Assembly (NCBI RefSeq): GCF_037975245.1
Contig: NC_092572.1
Span: 12,363,769-12,427,768, forward strand
Length of the DNA stretch: 64,000 bases
Reading direction: 5' to 3'
Source of the DNA: Apostichopus japonicus
Lineage: Eukaryota; Echinodermata; Holothuroidea; Aspidochirotida; Stichopodidae
Below, piece by piece: positions 52,131 to 64,000 of this stretch. The notes beneath the pieces are model-generated. The model did no database searches. It was not told the DNA's origin and was given only the letters and a program-made list of their open reading frames with translations. Within the stretch, counting starts at the first letter, position 1. Each line of letters begins with the position of its first letter. A program made the position numbers and the translations under genes.

Positions 52131-55100
52131 CCTTTGATATAAGCCTCAGATAATCATAATTTAGTTTAACTATATTGTAGTTTAACTAAAATTTAGTTTA
52201 ACTATTCGTTACTATTTAAGCCACAGATATTCATAAGTCAGTTTAACTATTCGTTACTATTGTAAGCCACAGATATTTTTAAGTTATTTTAACTATTCGT
52301 GGGTAATGTAAGCCACATATATTAATCCTTAAGTTTAACTATTCAGAATATAGTAAGCCACAGATATTCGTATGTAAGTTTAATTACTTTCAAGCATTGG
52401 AAGCCACAGATATTCATAAGTCAGTTTAATTATTCGTTACTATTGTAAGCCACAGATATTTTTAAGTTATTTTAACTATTCGTGGGTAATGTAAGCCACA
52501 TATATTAATCCTTAAGTTTAACTATTCAGAATATAGTAAGCCACAGATATTTATAAGTAAGTTTACTATTCCTAGGTATTTTAAGCCACAGATATTCATA
52601 AGTAACTTAAACTGTTTGCTAGTGTTGTAAGCCACAGATAATCATAATTTAGTTTAACTATTCGTTACTATTTAAGCCATAGATATTCATAAGTAAGTTT
52701 CACTATTCGTTACTATTTAAGCCACAGATATTCATAAGTCAGTTTCACTATTCGTTACTATTAAAGCCACAGATATTCAAAAGTCAGTTTAACTATTCGT
52801 TACTATTGTAAGCCACAGATATTCATAAGTTATTTTAACTATTCGTGGGTAATGTAAGCCACATATATTAATCCTTAAGTTTAACTATTCGGAATATAGT
52901 AAGCCACAGATATTCATAAGTAACTTAAACTATTTGCTAGTGTTGTAAGCCACAGATAATCATAATTTAGTTTAACTATTCGTTACTCTTTAAGCCACAG
53001 ATATTCATAAGTAAGTTTCACTATTCGTTACTATTTAAGCCACAGATATTCATAATTAGGTTTAATTACTTCTAAGTATTGTAAGCCACAGTTATTCATA
53101 AGTCAGTTTCACTATTCTTTACTATTTAAGCCACAGATATTCATAAGTAAGTTTCACTATTCGTTACTATTTAAGCCACAGATATTCATAATTAGGTTTA
53201 ATTACTTCTAAGTATTGTAAGCCACAGTTATTCATAAGTAATTTTCACTATTCGTTACTATTTAAGCCACAGATATTCATAAGTCAGTTTCACTATTCGT
53301 TACTGTTTAAGCCACAGATATTCATAAGTCAGTTTCACTATTCGTTACTATTTAAGCCACAGATATTCATAACTAAGTTTCACTATTCGTTACTATTTAA
53401 GCCACAGATATTCATAAGTCAGTTTCACTATTCGTTACTCTTTAAGCCACAGTTATTCATAAGTCAGTTTCACTATTCGTTACTATTTAAGCCACAGATA
53501 TTCATAAGTCAGTTTAACTATTCCTTACTATTGTAAGCCACAGATATTCATAAGTTATTTTAACTATTCGTGGGTAATGTAAGCCACATATATTAATCCT
53601 TAAGCTTAACTATTCAGAATATAGTCAGCCACATATATTTATAAGTAAGTTTTTTATTCTTAGGTATTTTAAACCACAGATATTCATAAGTTAGTTTACT
53701 ATTGCTAGGTATTTTAAGCCAGAGATATTCATAAGTAACTTAAACTATTTGCTAGTGTTGTAAGCCACAGATAATCATAATTTAGTTTAACTATTCGTTA
53801 CTATTTAAGCCACAGATATTCATAAGTCAGTTTCACTATTCGTTACTCTTTAAGCCACAGATATTCATAAGTCAGTTTAACTATTCGTTACTATTTAAGC
53901 CACAGATATTCATAAGTAATTTTACACTATTTGTTACTATTTAAGCCACAGATATTCATAAGTCAGTTTCACTATTCGTTACTCTTTAAGCCACAGTTAT
54001 TCATAAGTCAGTTTCACTATTCGTTACTATTTAAGCCACAGATATTCATAAGTCAGTTTCACTATTCGTTACTATTTAAGCCACAGATATTCATAAGTCA
54101 GTTTAACTATTCGTTACTATTGTAAGCCATAGATATTCATAAGTTATTTTAACTATTCGCGGGTAATGTAAGCCACATATATTAATCCTTAAGTTTAACT
54201 ATTCGGAATAGAGTAAGCCACAGATATTTATATGTAAGTTTACTATTCCTAGGTATTTTAAGCCACAGATATTCATAAGTAACTTAAACTATTTGCAAGT
54301 GTTGTAAGCCACAGATAATCATAATTTAGTTTAACTATTTGTTACTATTTAAGCCACAGATATTCATAAGTAAGTTTCACTATTCGTTACTATTTAAGCC
54401 ACAGATATTCATAATTAGGTTGAATTACTTATAAGTATTGTAAGCCAAAGATAGTCATAAGTAAGTTGAACTATTTGTTAGTGTGGTAAGCCACAGATAT
54501 TCAGGAATTAGTTTAACTATTCGTTACTATTTAAGCCACAGATATTCATAAGTAAGTTTAATTACTTCTAAGTATTGTAAGTCACAGATGTTCATAAGTT
54601 AGTTGAACTATTTGTTAGTGTTGTAAGCCACAGATATTCATAATTTAGTTTGGCTATTTGTTATATTTGAAAGCCACAGATATTCATAATTAGGTTAAAT
54701 TACTTATAAGTATTGTAAGCCAAAGATAGTCATTAGTAAGTTTTACTATTTGTTACTAAGCCACAGATATTCATAAGTAAGTTACACTATTCGTTACTAT
54801 TGTAAGCCACAGATATTCATAATTAAGTTGAATTACTTTCAAGAATTGGGAGCCACAGATATTCATAATTTAGTTTAACTATTCGTTACTATTTAAGCCA
54901 CAGATATTCATAAGTAAGTTTAATTACTTATAAGTATTGTAAGCCAAAGATAGTCATTAGTAAGTTGAACTATTTGTTAGTGTGGTAAGCCACAGATATT
55001 AAGGAATTAGTTTAACCATTCGTTACTATGGTAAGCCACATATATTCATAAGTAAGTTAAACTATTCGTAGGTATTTTAAGCCACAGATATTAATCCTCA

Positions 55101-55379
55101 AGTTTAACTATTCGGAACATAGTTAGCCACAGATATTTATAAGTATGTTTACCCTTCGTAGGTATTTTCAGCCACACATATTCAAAATTAAGTTAATCTA
55201 CTCGTAAGTAATGTAAGCCAAAGATATTCATAAGTAAGTTAAACTATTTATTAGTATTGTAAACCACAGATATTCATAATTTAGTTTAACTATTCGTTAC
55301 TATTGTAAGTCACAGATATTCATAAGTAAGTTAAAACTATATATTAGTATTGCAAGCCACAGATATTTATCATATATTC
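52131..55379 (+). repeat. 45-bp satellite, third array (3.2 kb)
   Basis: Left part matches 45301 onward and right part matches 49.87-50.99 kb almost base for base, but the middle corresponding to the 1177-bp duplication and the 48.8-49.8 kb segment is missing. Confidence 0.95.
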
Positions 55380-56534
55380 ACCATTTTACCATTTTACCAT
55401 TTTACCATTTTACCATTTTACCATTTTACCATTTTACCATTTTACCATTTTATTATTTTATCATTTTATCATTTTACCATTTTACCATTTTACCATTTTA
55501 CCATCTTACCATTTTACCCATTTTACCCACTTACTATTTTACCATTTTACCATTTTACACATTTTACCATTTTACCATTTTACACATTTTACCATTTTAC
55601 CATTTTACACATTTTACCATTTTACCATTTTACCATTTTACAATTTTACCATTTTACCATTTTACCATTTTACCATTTTACCATTTTACCATTTTACCAT
55701 TTTACCATTTTACCATTTTACCATTTTACCATTTTACCATTTTACCATTTTACCATTTTACCATTTTACCATTTTACCATTTTACCATTTTACCATTTTA
55801 CCATTTTACCATTTTACCATTTTACCATTTTATTATTTTATCATTTTACCATTTTACCATTTTACCATTTTACCATCTTACCATTTTACCCATTTTACCC
55901 ACTTACTATTTTACCATTTTACCATTTTACCATTTTACACATTTTACCATTTTACCATTTTACCATTTTACACATTTTACCATTTTACCATTTTACCATT
56001 TTACACATTTTACCATTTTACCATTTTACCATTTTACAATTTTACAATTTTACCATTTACCATTTTACCATTTTACCATTTTACCATTTTACCATTTTAC
56101 CATTTTACCATTTTACCATTTTACCATTTTACCATTTTACCATTTTACCATTTTACCATTTTAACATTTTACCATTTTACCATTTTACCATTTTACCATT
56201 TTACCATTTTACCATTTTACCATTTTACCATTTTACCCACTTACCATTTAACCATTTTACCATTTTACCATTTTACCATCTTACCATCTTACCATCTTAC
56301 CATTTTACCCATTTTACCCACTTACCATTTTACCATTTTACCATTTTACACATTTTACCCACTTACCATTTTACCATTTTACACATTTTACCATTTTACC
56401 ATTTTACCATTTTACAATTTTACAATTTTACCATTTTATCATTTTACCATTTTACCATTTTATCATTTTATCATTTTACCATTTTACCATTTTACCATTT
56501 TACCATTTTACCATTTCACCATTTTACCATTGCA
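55380..56534 (+). repeat. 8-bp array (CCATTTTA)n, copy 3
   Basis: About 1155 bp with the same entry and exit borders. One long run of about 23 uninterrupted plain units lies near 55645-55830. Confidence 0.97.
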
Positions 56535-59500
56535 CCCTTTGATATAAGCCTCAGATAATCATAATTTAGTTTAACTATATTGTAGTTTAACTAAAATTTA
56601 GTTTAACTATTCGTTACTATTTAAGCCACAGATATTCATAAGTCAGTTTAACTATTCGTTACTATTGTAAGCCACAGATATTTTTAAGTTATTTTAACTA
56701 TTCGTGGGTAATGTAAGCCACATATATTAATCCTTAAGTTTAACTATTCAGAATATAGTAAGCCACAGATATTCGTATGTAAGTTTAATTACTTTCAAGC
56801 ATTGGAAGCCACAGATATTCATAAGTCAGTTTAATTATTCGTTACTATTGTAAGCCACAGATATTTTTAAGTTATTTTAACTATTCGTGGGTAATGTAAG
56901 CCACATATATTAATCCTTAAGTTTAACTATTCAGAATATAGTAAGCCACAGATATTTATAAGTAAGTTTACTATTCCTAGGTATTTTAAGCCACAGATAT
57001 TCATAAGTAACTTAAACTGTTTGCTAGTGTTGTAAGCCACAGATAATCATAATTTAGTTTAACTATTCGTTACTATTTAAGCCATAGATATTCATAAGTA
57101 AGTTTCACTATTCGTTACTATTTAAGCCACAGATATTCATAAGTCAGTTTCACTATTCGTTACTATTAAAGCCACAGATATTCAAAAGTCAGTTTAACTA
57201 TTCGTTACTATTGTAAGCCACAGATATTCATAAGTTATTTTAACTATTCGTGGGTAATGTAAGCCACATATATTAATCCTTAAGTTTAACTATTCGGAAT
57301 ATAGTAAGCCACAGATATTCATAAGTAACTTAAACTATTTGCTAGTGTTGTAAGCCACAGATAATCATAATTTAGTTTAACTATTCGTTACTCTTTAAGC
57401 CACAGATATTCATAAGTAAGTTTCACTATTCGTTACTATTTAAGCCACAGATATTCATAATTAGGTTTAATTACTTCTAAGTATTGTAAGCCACAGTTAT
57501 TCATAAGTCAGTTTCACTATTCGTTACTATTTAAGCCACAGATATTCATAAGTCAGTTTCACTATTCGTTACTCTTTAAGCCACAGATATTCATAACTAA
57601 GTTTCACTATTCGTTACTATTTAAGCCACAGATATTCATAAGTCAGTTTCACTATTCGTTACTCTTTAAGCCACAGTTATTCATTAGTCAGTTTAACTAT
57701 TCGTTACTATTTAGGCCACGGATATTCATAAGTAATTTTCACTATTCGTTACTATTTAAGCCACAGATATTCATAAGTCAGTTTCACTATTCGTTACTGT
57801 TTAAGCCACAGATATTCATAAGTCAGTTTCACTATTCGTTACTATTTAAGCCACAGATATTCATAACTAAGTTTCACTATTCGTTACTATTTAAGCCACA
57901 GATATTCATAAGTCAGTTTCACTATTCGTTACTCTTTAAGCCACAGTTATTCATAAGTCAGTTTCACTATTCGTTACTATTTAAGCCACAGATATTCATA
58001 AGTCAGTTTAACTATTCCTTACTATTGTAAGCCACAGATATTCATAAGTTATTTTAACTATTCGTGGGTAATGTAAGCCACATATATTAATCCTTAAGTT
58101 TAACTATTCAGAATATAGTCAGCCACATATATTTATAAGTAAGTTTTTTATTCTTAGGTATTTTAAACCACAGATATTCATAAGTTAGTTTACTATTGCT
58201 AGGTATTTTAAGCCAGAGATATTCATAAGTAACTTAAACTATTTGCTAGTGTTGTAAGCCACAGATAATCATAATTTAGTTTAACTATTCGTTACTATTT
58301 AAGCCACAGATATTCATAAGTCAGTTTCACTATTCGTTACTCTTTAAGCCACAGATATTCATAAGTCAGTTTAACTATTCGTTACTATTTAAGCCACAGA
58401 TATTCATAAGTAATTTTACACTATTTGTTACTATTTAAGCCACAGATATTCATAAGTCAGTTTCACTATTCGTTACTCTTTAAGCCACAGTTATTCATAA
58501 GTCAGTTTCACTATTCGTTACTATTTAAGCCACAGATATTCATAAGTCAGTTTCACTATTCGTTACTATTTAAGCCACAGATATTCATAAGTCAGTTTAA
58601 CTATTCGTTACTATTGTAAGCCATAGATATTCATAAGTTATTTTAACTATTCGCGGGTAATGTAAGCCACATATATTAATCCTTAAGTTTAACTATTCGG
58701 AATAGAGTAAGCCACAGATATTTATATGTAAGTTTACTATTCCTAGGTATTTTAAGCCACAGATATTCATAAGTAACTTAAACTATTTGCAAGTGTTGTA
58801 AGCCACAGATAATCATAATTTAGTTTAACTATTTGTTACTATTTAAGCCACAGATATTCATAAGTAAGTTTCACTATTCGTTACTATTTAAGCCACAGAT
58901 ATTCATAATTAGGTTGAATTACTTATAAGTATTGTAAGCCAAAGATAGTCATAAGTAAGTTGAACTATTTGTTAGTGTGGTAAGCCACAGATATTCAGGA
59001 ATTAGTTTAACTATTCGTTACTATTTAAGCCACAGATATTCATAAGTAAGTTTAATTACTTCTAAGTATTGTAAGTCACAGATGTTCATAAGTTAGTTGA
59101 ACTATTTGTTAGTGTTGTAAGCCACAGATATTCATCATTTAGTTTGGCTATTTGTTATATTTGAAAGCCACAGATATTCATAATTAGGTTAAATTACTTA
59201 TAAGTATTGTAAGCCAAAGATAGTCATTAGTAAGTTTTACTATTTGTTACTAAGCCACAGATATTCATAAGTAAGTTACACTATTCGTTACTATTGTAAG
59301 CCACAGATATTCATAATTAAGTTGAATTACTTTCAAGAATTGGGAGCCACAGATATTCATAATTTAGTTTAACTATTCGTTACTATTTAAGCCACAGATA
59401 TTCATAAGTAAGTTTAATTACTTATAAGTATTGTAAGCCAAAGATAGTCATTAGTAAGTTGAACTATTTGTTAGTGTGGTAAGCCACAGATATTAAGGAA

Positions 59501-59873
59501 TTAGTTTAACCATTCGTTACTATGGTAAGCCACATATATTCATAAGTAAGTTAAACTATTCGTAGGTATTTTAAGCCACAGATATTAATCCTCAAGTTTA
59601 ACTATTCGGAACATAGTTAGCCACAGATATTTATAAGTATGTTTACCCTTCGTAGGTATTTTCAGCCACACATATTCAAAATTAAGTTAATCTACTCGTA
59701 AGTAATGTAAGCCAAAGATATTCATAAGTAAGTTAAACTATTTATTAGTATTGTAAACCACAGATATTCATAATTTAGTTTAACTATTCGTTACTATTGT
59801 AAGTCACAGATATTCATAAGTAAGTTAAAACTATATATTAGTATTGCAAGCCACAGATATTTATCATATATTC
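56535..59873 (+). repeat. 45-bp satellite, fourth array (3.3 kb)
   Basis: Near-identical to the third array at offsets of about 4400-4494. It carries two or three extra 45-bp units around 57.5-57.7 kb, marked by TTTAGGCCACGGATATTC, that the third array lacks. Confidence 0.95.
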
Positions 59874-60733
59874 ACCATTTTACCATTTTACCATTTTACC
59901 ATTTTACCATTTTACCATTTTACCATTTCACCATTTTACCATTTTACCATTTTACCATTTTACCATTTTACCATTTTACCATTTTACCATTTTATTATTT
60001 TATCATTTTATCATTTTACCATTTTACCATTTTACCATTTTACCATCTTACCATTTTACCCATTTTACCCACTTACTATTTTACCATTTTACCATTTTAC
60101 ACATTTTACCATTTTACCATTTTACCATTTTACACATTTTACCATTTTACCATTTTACACATTTTACCATTTTACCATTTTACCATTTTACAATTTTACC
60201 ATTTTACCATTTTACCATTTTACCATTTTACCATTTTACCATTTTACCATTTTACCATTTTACCATTTTACCATTTTACCATTTTACCATTTTATTATTT
60301 TATCATTTTACCATTTTACCATTTTACCATTTTACCATCTTACCATTTTACCCATTTTACCCACTTACTATTTTACCATTTTACCATTTTACACATTTTA
60401 CCATTTTACCATTTTACCATTTTACACATTTTACCCACTTACCATTTTACCATTTTACCATTTTACCATTTTACCATTTTACCATCTTACCATCTTACCA
60501 TTTTACCCATTTTACCCACTTACCATTTTACCATTTTACCATTTTACACATTTTACCCACTTACCATTTTACCATTTTACACATTTTACCATTTTACCAT
60601 TTTACCATTTTACAATTTTACAATTTTACCATTTTATCATTTTACCATTTTACCATTTTATCATTTTATCATTTTACCATTTTACCATTTTACCATTTTA
60701 CCATTTTACCATTTCACCATTTTACCATTGCAC
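59874..60733 (+). repeat. 8-bp array (CCATTTTA)n, copy 4
   Basis: About 860 bp, same borders, shortest of the four. A CACCATTTCACC variant near 59930 is private to this copy. Confidence 0.97.
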
Positions 60734-63700
60734 CCTTTGATATAAGCCTCAGATAATCATAATTTAGTTTAACTATATTGTAGTTTAACTAAAATTTAGT
60801 TTAACTATTCGTTACTATTTAAGCCACAGATATTCATAAGTCAGTTTAACTATTCGTTACTATTGTAAGCCACAGATATTTTTAAGTTATTTTAACTATT
60901 CGTGGGTAATGTAAGCCACATATATTAATCCTTAAGTTTAACTATTCAGAATATAGTAAGCCACAGATATTCGTATGTAAGTTTAATTACTTTCAAGCAT
61001 TGGAAGCCACAGATATTCATAAGTCAGTTTAATTATTCGTTACTATTGTAAGCCACAGATATTTTTAAGTTATTTTAACTATTCGTGGGTAATGTAAGCC
61101 ACATATATTAATCCTTAAGTTTAACTATTCAGAATATAGTAAGCCACAGATATTTATAAGTAAGTTTACTATTCCTAGGTATTTTAAGCCACAGATATTC
61201 ATAAGTAACTTAAACTGTTTGCTAGTGTTGTAAGCCACAGATAATCATAATTTAGTTTAACTATTCGTTACTATTTAAGCCATAGATATTCATAAGTAAG
61301 TTTCACTATTCGTTACTATTTAAGCCACAGATATTCATAAGTCAGTTTCACTATTCGTTACTATTAAAGCCACAGATATTCAAAAGTCAGTTTAACTATT
61401 CGTTACTATTGTAAGCCACAGATATTCATAAGTTATTTTAACTATTCGTGGGTAATGTAAGCCACATATATTAATCCTTAAGTTTAACTATTCGGAATAT
61501 AGTAAGCCACAGATATTCATAAGTAACTTAAACTATTTGCTAGTGTTGTAAGCCACAGATAATCATAATTTAGTTTAACTATTCGTTACTCTTTAAGCCA
61601 CAGATATTCATAAGTAAGTTTCACTATTCGTTACTACTTAAGCCACAGATATTCATAATTAGGTTTAATTACTTCTAAGTATTGTAAGCCACAGTTATTC
61701 ATAAGTCAGTTTCACTATTCGTTACTATTTAAGCCACAGATATTCATAAGTCAGTTTCACTATTCGTTACTCTTTAAGCCACAGATATTCATAACTAAGT
61801 TTCACTATTCGTTACTATTTAAGCCACAGATATTCATAAGTCAGTTTCACTATTCGTTACTCTTTAAGCCACAGTTATTCATTAGTCAGTTTAACTATTC
61901 GTTACTATTTAGGCCACGGATATTCATAAGTAATTTTCACTATTCGTTACTATTTAAGCCACAGATATTCATAAGTCAGTTTCACTATTCGTTACTGTTT
62001 AAGCCACAGATATTCATAAGTCAGTTTCACTATTCGTTACTATTTAAGCCACAGATATTCATAACTAAGTTTCACTATTCGTTACTATTTAAGCCACAGA
62101 TATTCATAAGTCAGTTTCACTATTCGTTACTCTTTAAGCCACAGTTATTCATAAGTCAGTTTCACTATTCGTTACTATTTAAGCCACAGATATTCATAAG
62201 TCAGTTTAACTATTCCTTACTATTGTAAGCCACAGATATTCATAAGTTATTTTAACTATTCGTGGGTAATGTAAGCCACATATATTAATCCTTAAGTTTA
62301 ACTATTCAGAATATAGTCAGCCACATATATTTATAAGTAAGTTTTTTATTCTTAGGTATTTTAAACCACAGATATTCATAAGTTAGTTTACTATTGCTAG
62401 GTATTTTAAGCCAGAGATATTCATAAGTAACTTAAACTATTTGCTAGTGTTGTAAGCCACAGATAATCATAATTTAGTTTAACTATTCGTTACTATTTAA
62501 GCCACAGATATTCATAAGTCAGTTTCACTATTCGTTACTCTTTAAGCCACAGATATTCATAAGTCAGTTTAACTATTCGTTACTATTTAAGCCACAGATA
62601 TTCATAAGTAATTTTACACTATTTGTTACTATTTAAGCCACAGATATTCATAAGTCAGTTTCACTATTCGTTACTATTTAAGCCACAGATATTCATAAGT
62701 CAGTTTCACTATTCGTTACTATTTAAGCCACAGATATTCATAAGTCAGTTTCACTATTCGTTACTCTTTAAGCCACAGATATTCATAAGTCAGTTTAACT
62801 ATTCGTTACTATTTAAGCCACAGATATTCATAAGTAACTTTCACTATTCGTTACTATTTAAGTTACAGATATTCATAAGTAACTTTCACTATTCGTTACT
62901 ATTTAAGGCACAGATATTCATAAGTCAGTTTCACTATTCGTTACTATTTAAGCCACAGATATTCATAACTAAGTTTCACTATTCGTTACTATTTAAGCCA
63001 CAGATATTCATAAGTCAGTTTCACTATTCGTTACTCTTTAAGCAACAGTTATTCATAAGTCAGTTTCACTATTCGTTACTATTTAAGCCACAGATATTCA
63101 TAAGTAAGTTTCACTATTCGTTACTATTTAAGCCACAGATATTCATCAGTCAGTTTCACTATTCGTTACTATTTAAGCCACAGATATTCATAAGTCAGTT
63201 TCACTATTCGTTACTATTGTAAGCCACAGATATTCATAAGTTATTTTAACTATTCGTTACTATTTAAGCCACAGTTATTCATAAGTCAGTTTCACTATTC
63301 GTTACTATTTAAGCCACAGATATTCATAAGTCAGTTTCACTATTCGTTACTATTTAAGCCACAGATATTCATAAGTCAGTTTAACTATTCGTTACTATTG
63401 TAAGCCATAGATATTCATAAGTTATTTTAACTATTCGTGGGTAATGTAAACCACATATATTAATCCTTAAGTTTAACTATTCGGAATAGAGTAAGCCACA
63501 GATATTTATAATTCAGTTTTACTATTCCTAGGTATTTTAAGCCACAGATACTCATAAGTAACTTAAACTATTTGCAAGTGTTGTAAGCCACAGATAATCA
63601 TAATTTAGTTTAACTATTCGTTACTATTTAAGCCACAGATATTCATAAGTAAGTTTCACTATTCGTTACTATTTAAGCCACAGATATTCATAATTAGGTT

Positions 63701-64000
63701 GAATTACTTTCAAGAATTGGAATCCACAGATATTCATAATTTAGTTTAACTATTCGTTACTATTTAAGCCACAGATATTCATAAGTAAGTTTAATTACTT
63801 ATAAGTATTGTAAGCCAAAGATAGTCATAAGTAAGTTGAACTATTTGCTAGTGTGGTAAGCCACAGATATTCAGGAATTAGTTTAACTATTCGTTACTAT
63901 TTAAGCCACAGATATTCATAAGTAAGTTTAATTACTTCTAAGTATTGTAAGTCACAGATGTTCATAAGTTAGTTGAACTATTTGTTAGTGTTGTAAGCCA
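60734..64000 (+). repeat. 45-bp satellite, fifth array, runs off the window
   Basis: Starts as the fourth array does, including the TTTAGGCCACGGATATTC variant (61.91 kb), then has an expanded homogeneous block at 62.6-63.4 kb. The 15-codon frame (LLFKPQIFISQFHYS) stays open there because 45 is divisible by 3. It begins with TTG rather than ATG and is not called as a gene. Confidence 0.95.

Larger units (their letters stand above)
44394..64000 (+). repeat. higher-order repeat: 8-bp array plus 45-bp array, four units
   Basis: Equivalent left borders of the 8-bp arrays are at 44394, 50991, 55380 and 59874, so unit lengths are 6597, 4389 and 4494, with the fourth cut by the window end. Private point variants in the 45-bp parts (for example CTCAAGTTTAACTATTCGGA before the border, and the TTTGCAAGTG copy) recur at the same relative place in each unit. 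The units therefore arose by duplication of the whole composite. Confidence 0.9.

Noticed and set aside
62623-63222. 199-codon frame in the 45-bp satellite, and the 64-codon copies at 47101, 48278, 53931 and 58425
   Set aside because: The unit length is divisible by 3 so a frame stays open; it starts at TTG, and 46-bp variants break it. No sign of selection on the protein.
35609-64000. CRISPR-like regular repeats
   Set aside because: The 45-bp units are contiguous without unique spacers and the context is eukaryotic.

Overview
The window is eukaryotic, AT-rich, intron-bearing DNA, and more than three quarters of it is tandem repeat. A marine invertebrate, possibly an echinoderm, is my best guess. 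The clues are a Penelope-like retroelement remnant, several short elements with G/C runs and target-site duplications, frequent TAGGCCTA-type palindromes in the unique part, and a spliced gene of a recombinase-like family I associate with echinoderms, cnidarians, lancelets and fish. The species cannot be fixed from the sequence.

Positions 1-12060 are mostly unique sequence. They hold a decayed Penelope-like element (about 1556-2274) enclosed by a perfect 40-bp inverted repeat. A minus-strand spliced gene runs from the start codon at 8038 to the stop at 3903, with a polyadenylation signal at 3635-3640. Three short mobile elements have visible target-site duplications (3147-3511, 4261-4611, 8538-9438). 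There is also a weak candidate plus-strand transcript (donor near 9982, terminal exon 11931-11993). The minus-strand gene encodes an LGH/Tyr-type recombinase-like C-terminal domain followed by a W-T-P-A-E tail domain. Its exon phases agree at the readable junctions, but an in-frame TAG interrupts the acidic linker, so it may be decaying.

Positions 12061-64000 are a stack of tandem arrays: (1) a 221/223-bp unit forming a 444-bp dimer, each unit with a splice acceptor-like tract and an AATAAA; (2) a degenerate TTTCCATCACCA array; (3) a roughly 20.7-kb array of a 14-bp unit, ATTTTATCAYCATC, nearly G-free on the plus strand and organised in irregular higher-order blocks; (4) a 45-bp satellite from 35.6 kb to the window end; (5) four arrays of an 8-bp unit, CCATTTTA, embedded in the 45-bp satellite. 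The 8-bp and 45-bp arrays together form a higher-order repeat of 4.4-6.6 kb.

The most notable structural point is that the 14-bp array and all four 8-bp arrays pass into the 45-bp satellite through the same roughly 90-bp junction sequence. The 14-bp array therefore sits where an 8-bp array sits in the other units. None of the long open frames in the arrays looks like a gene. The 14-bp and 8-bp units read as the same periodic peptide in all three plus frames, and the 45-bp frame is open only because 45 is divisible by 3.
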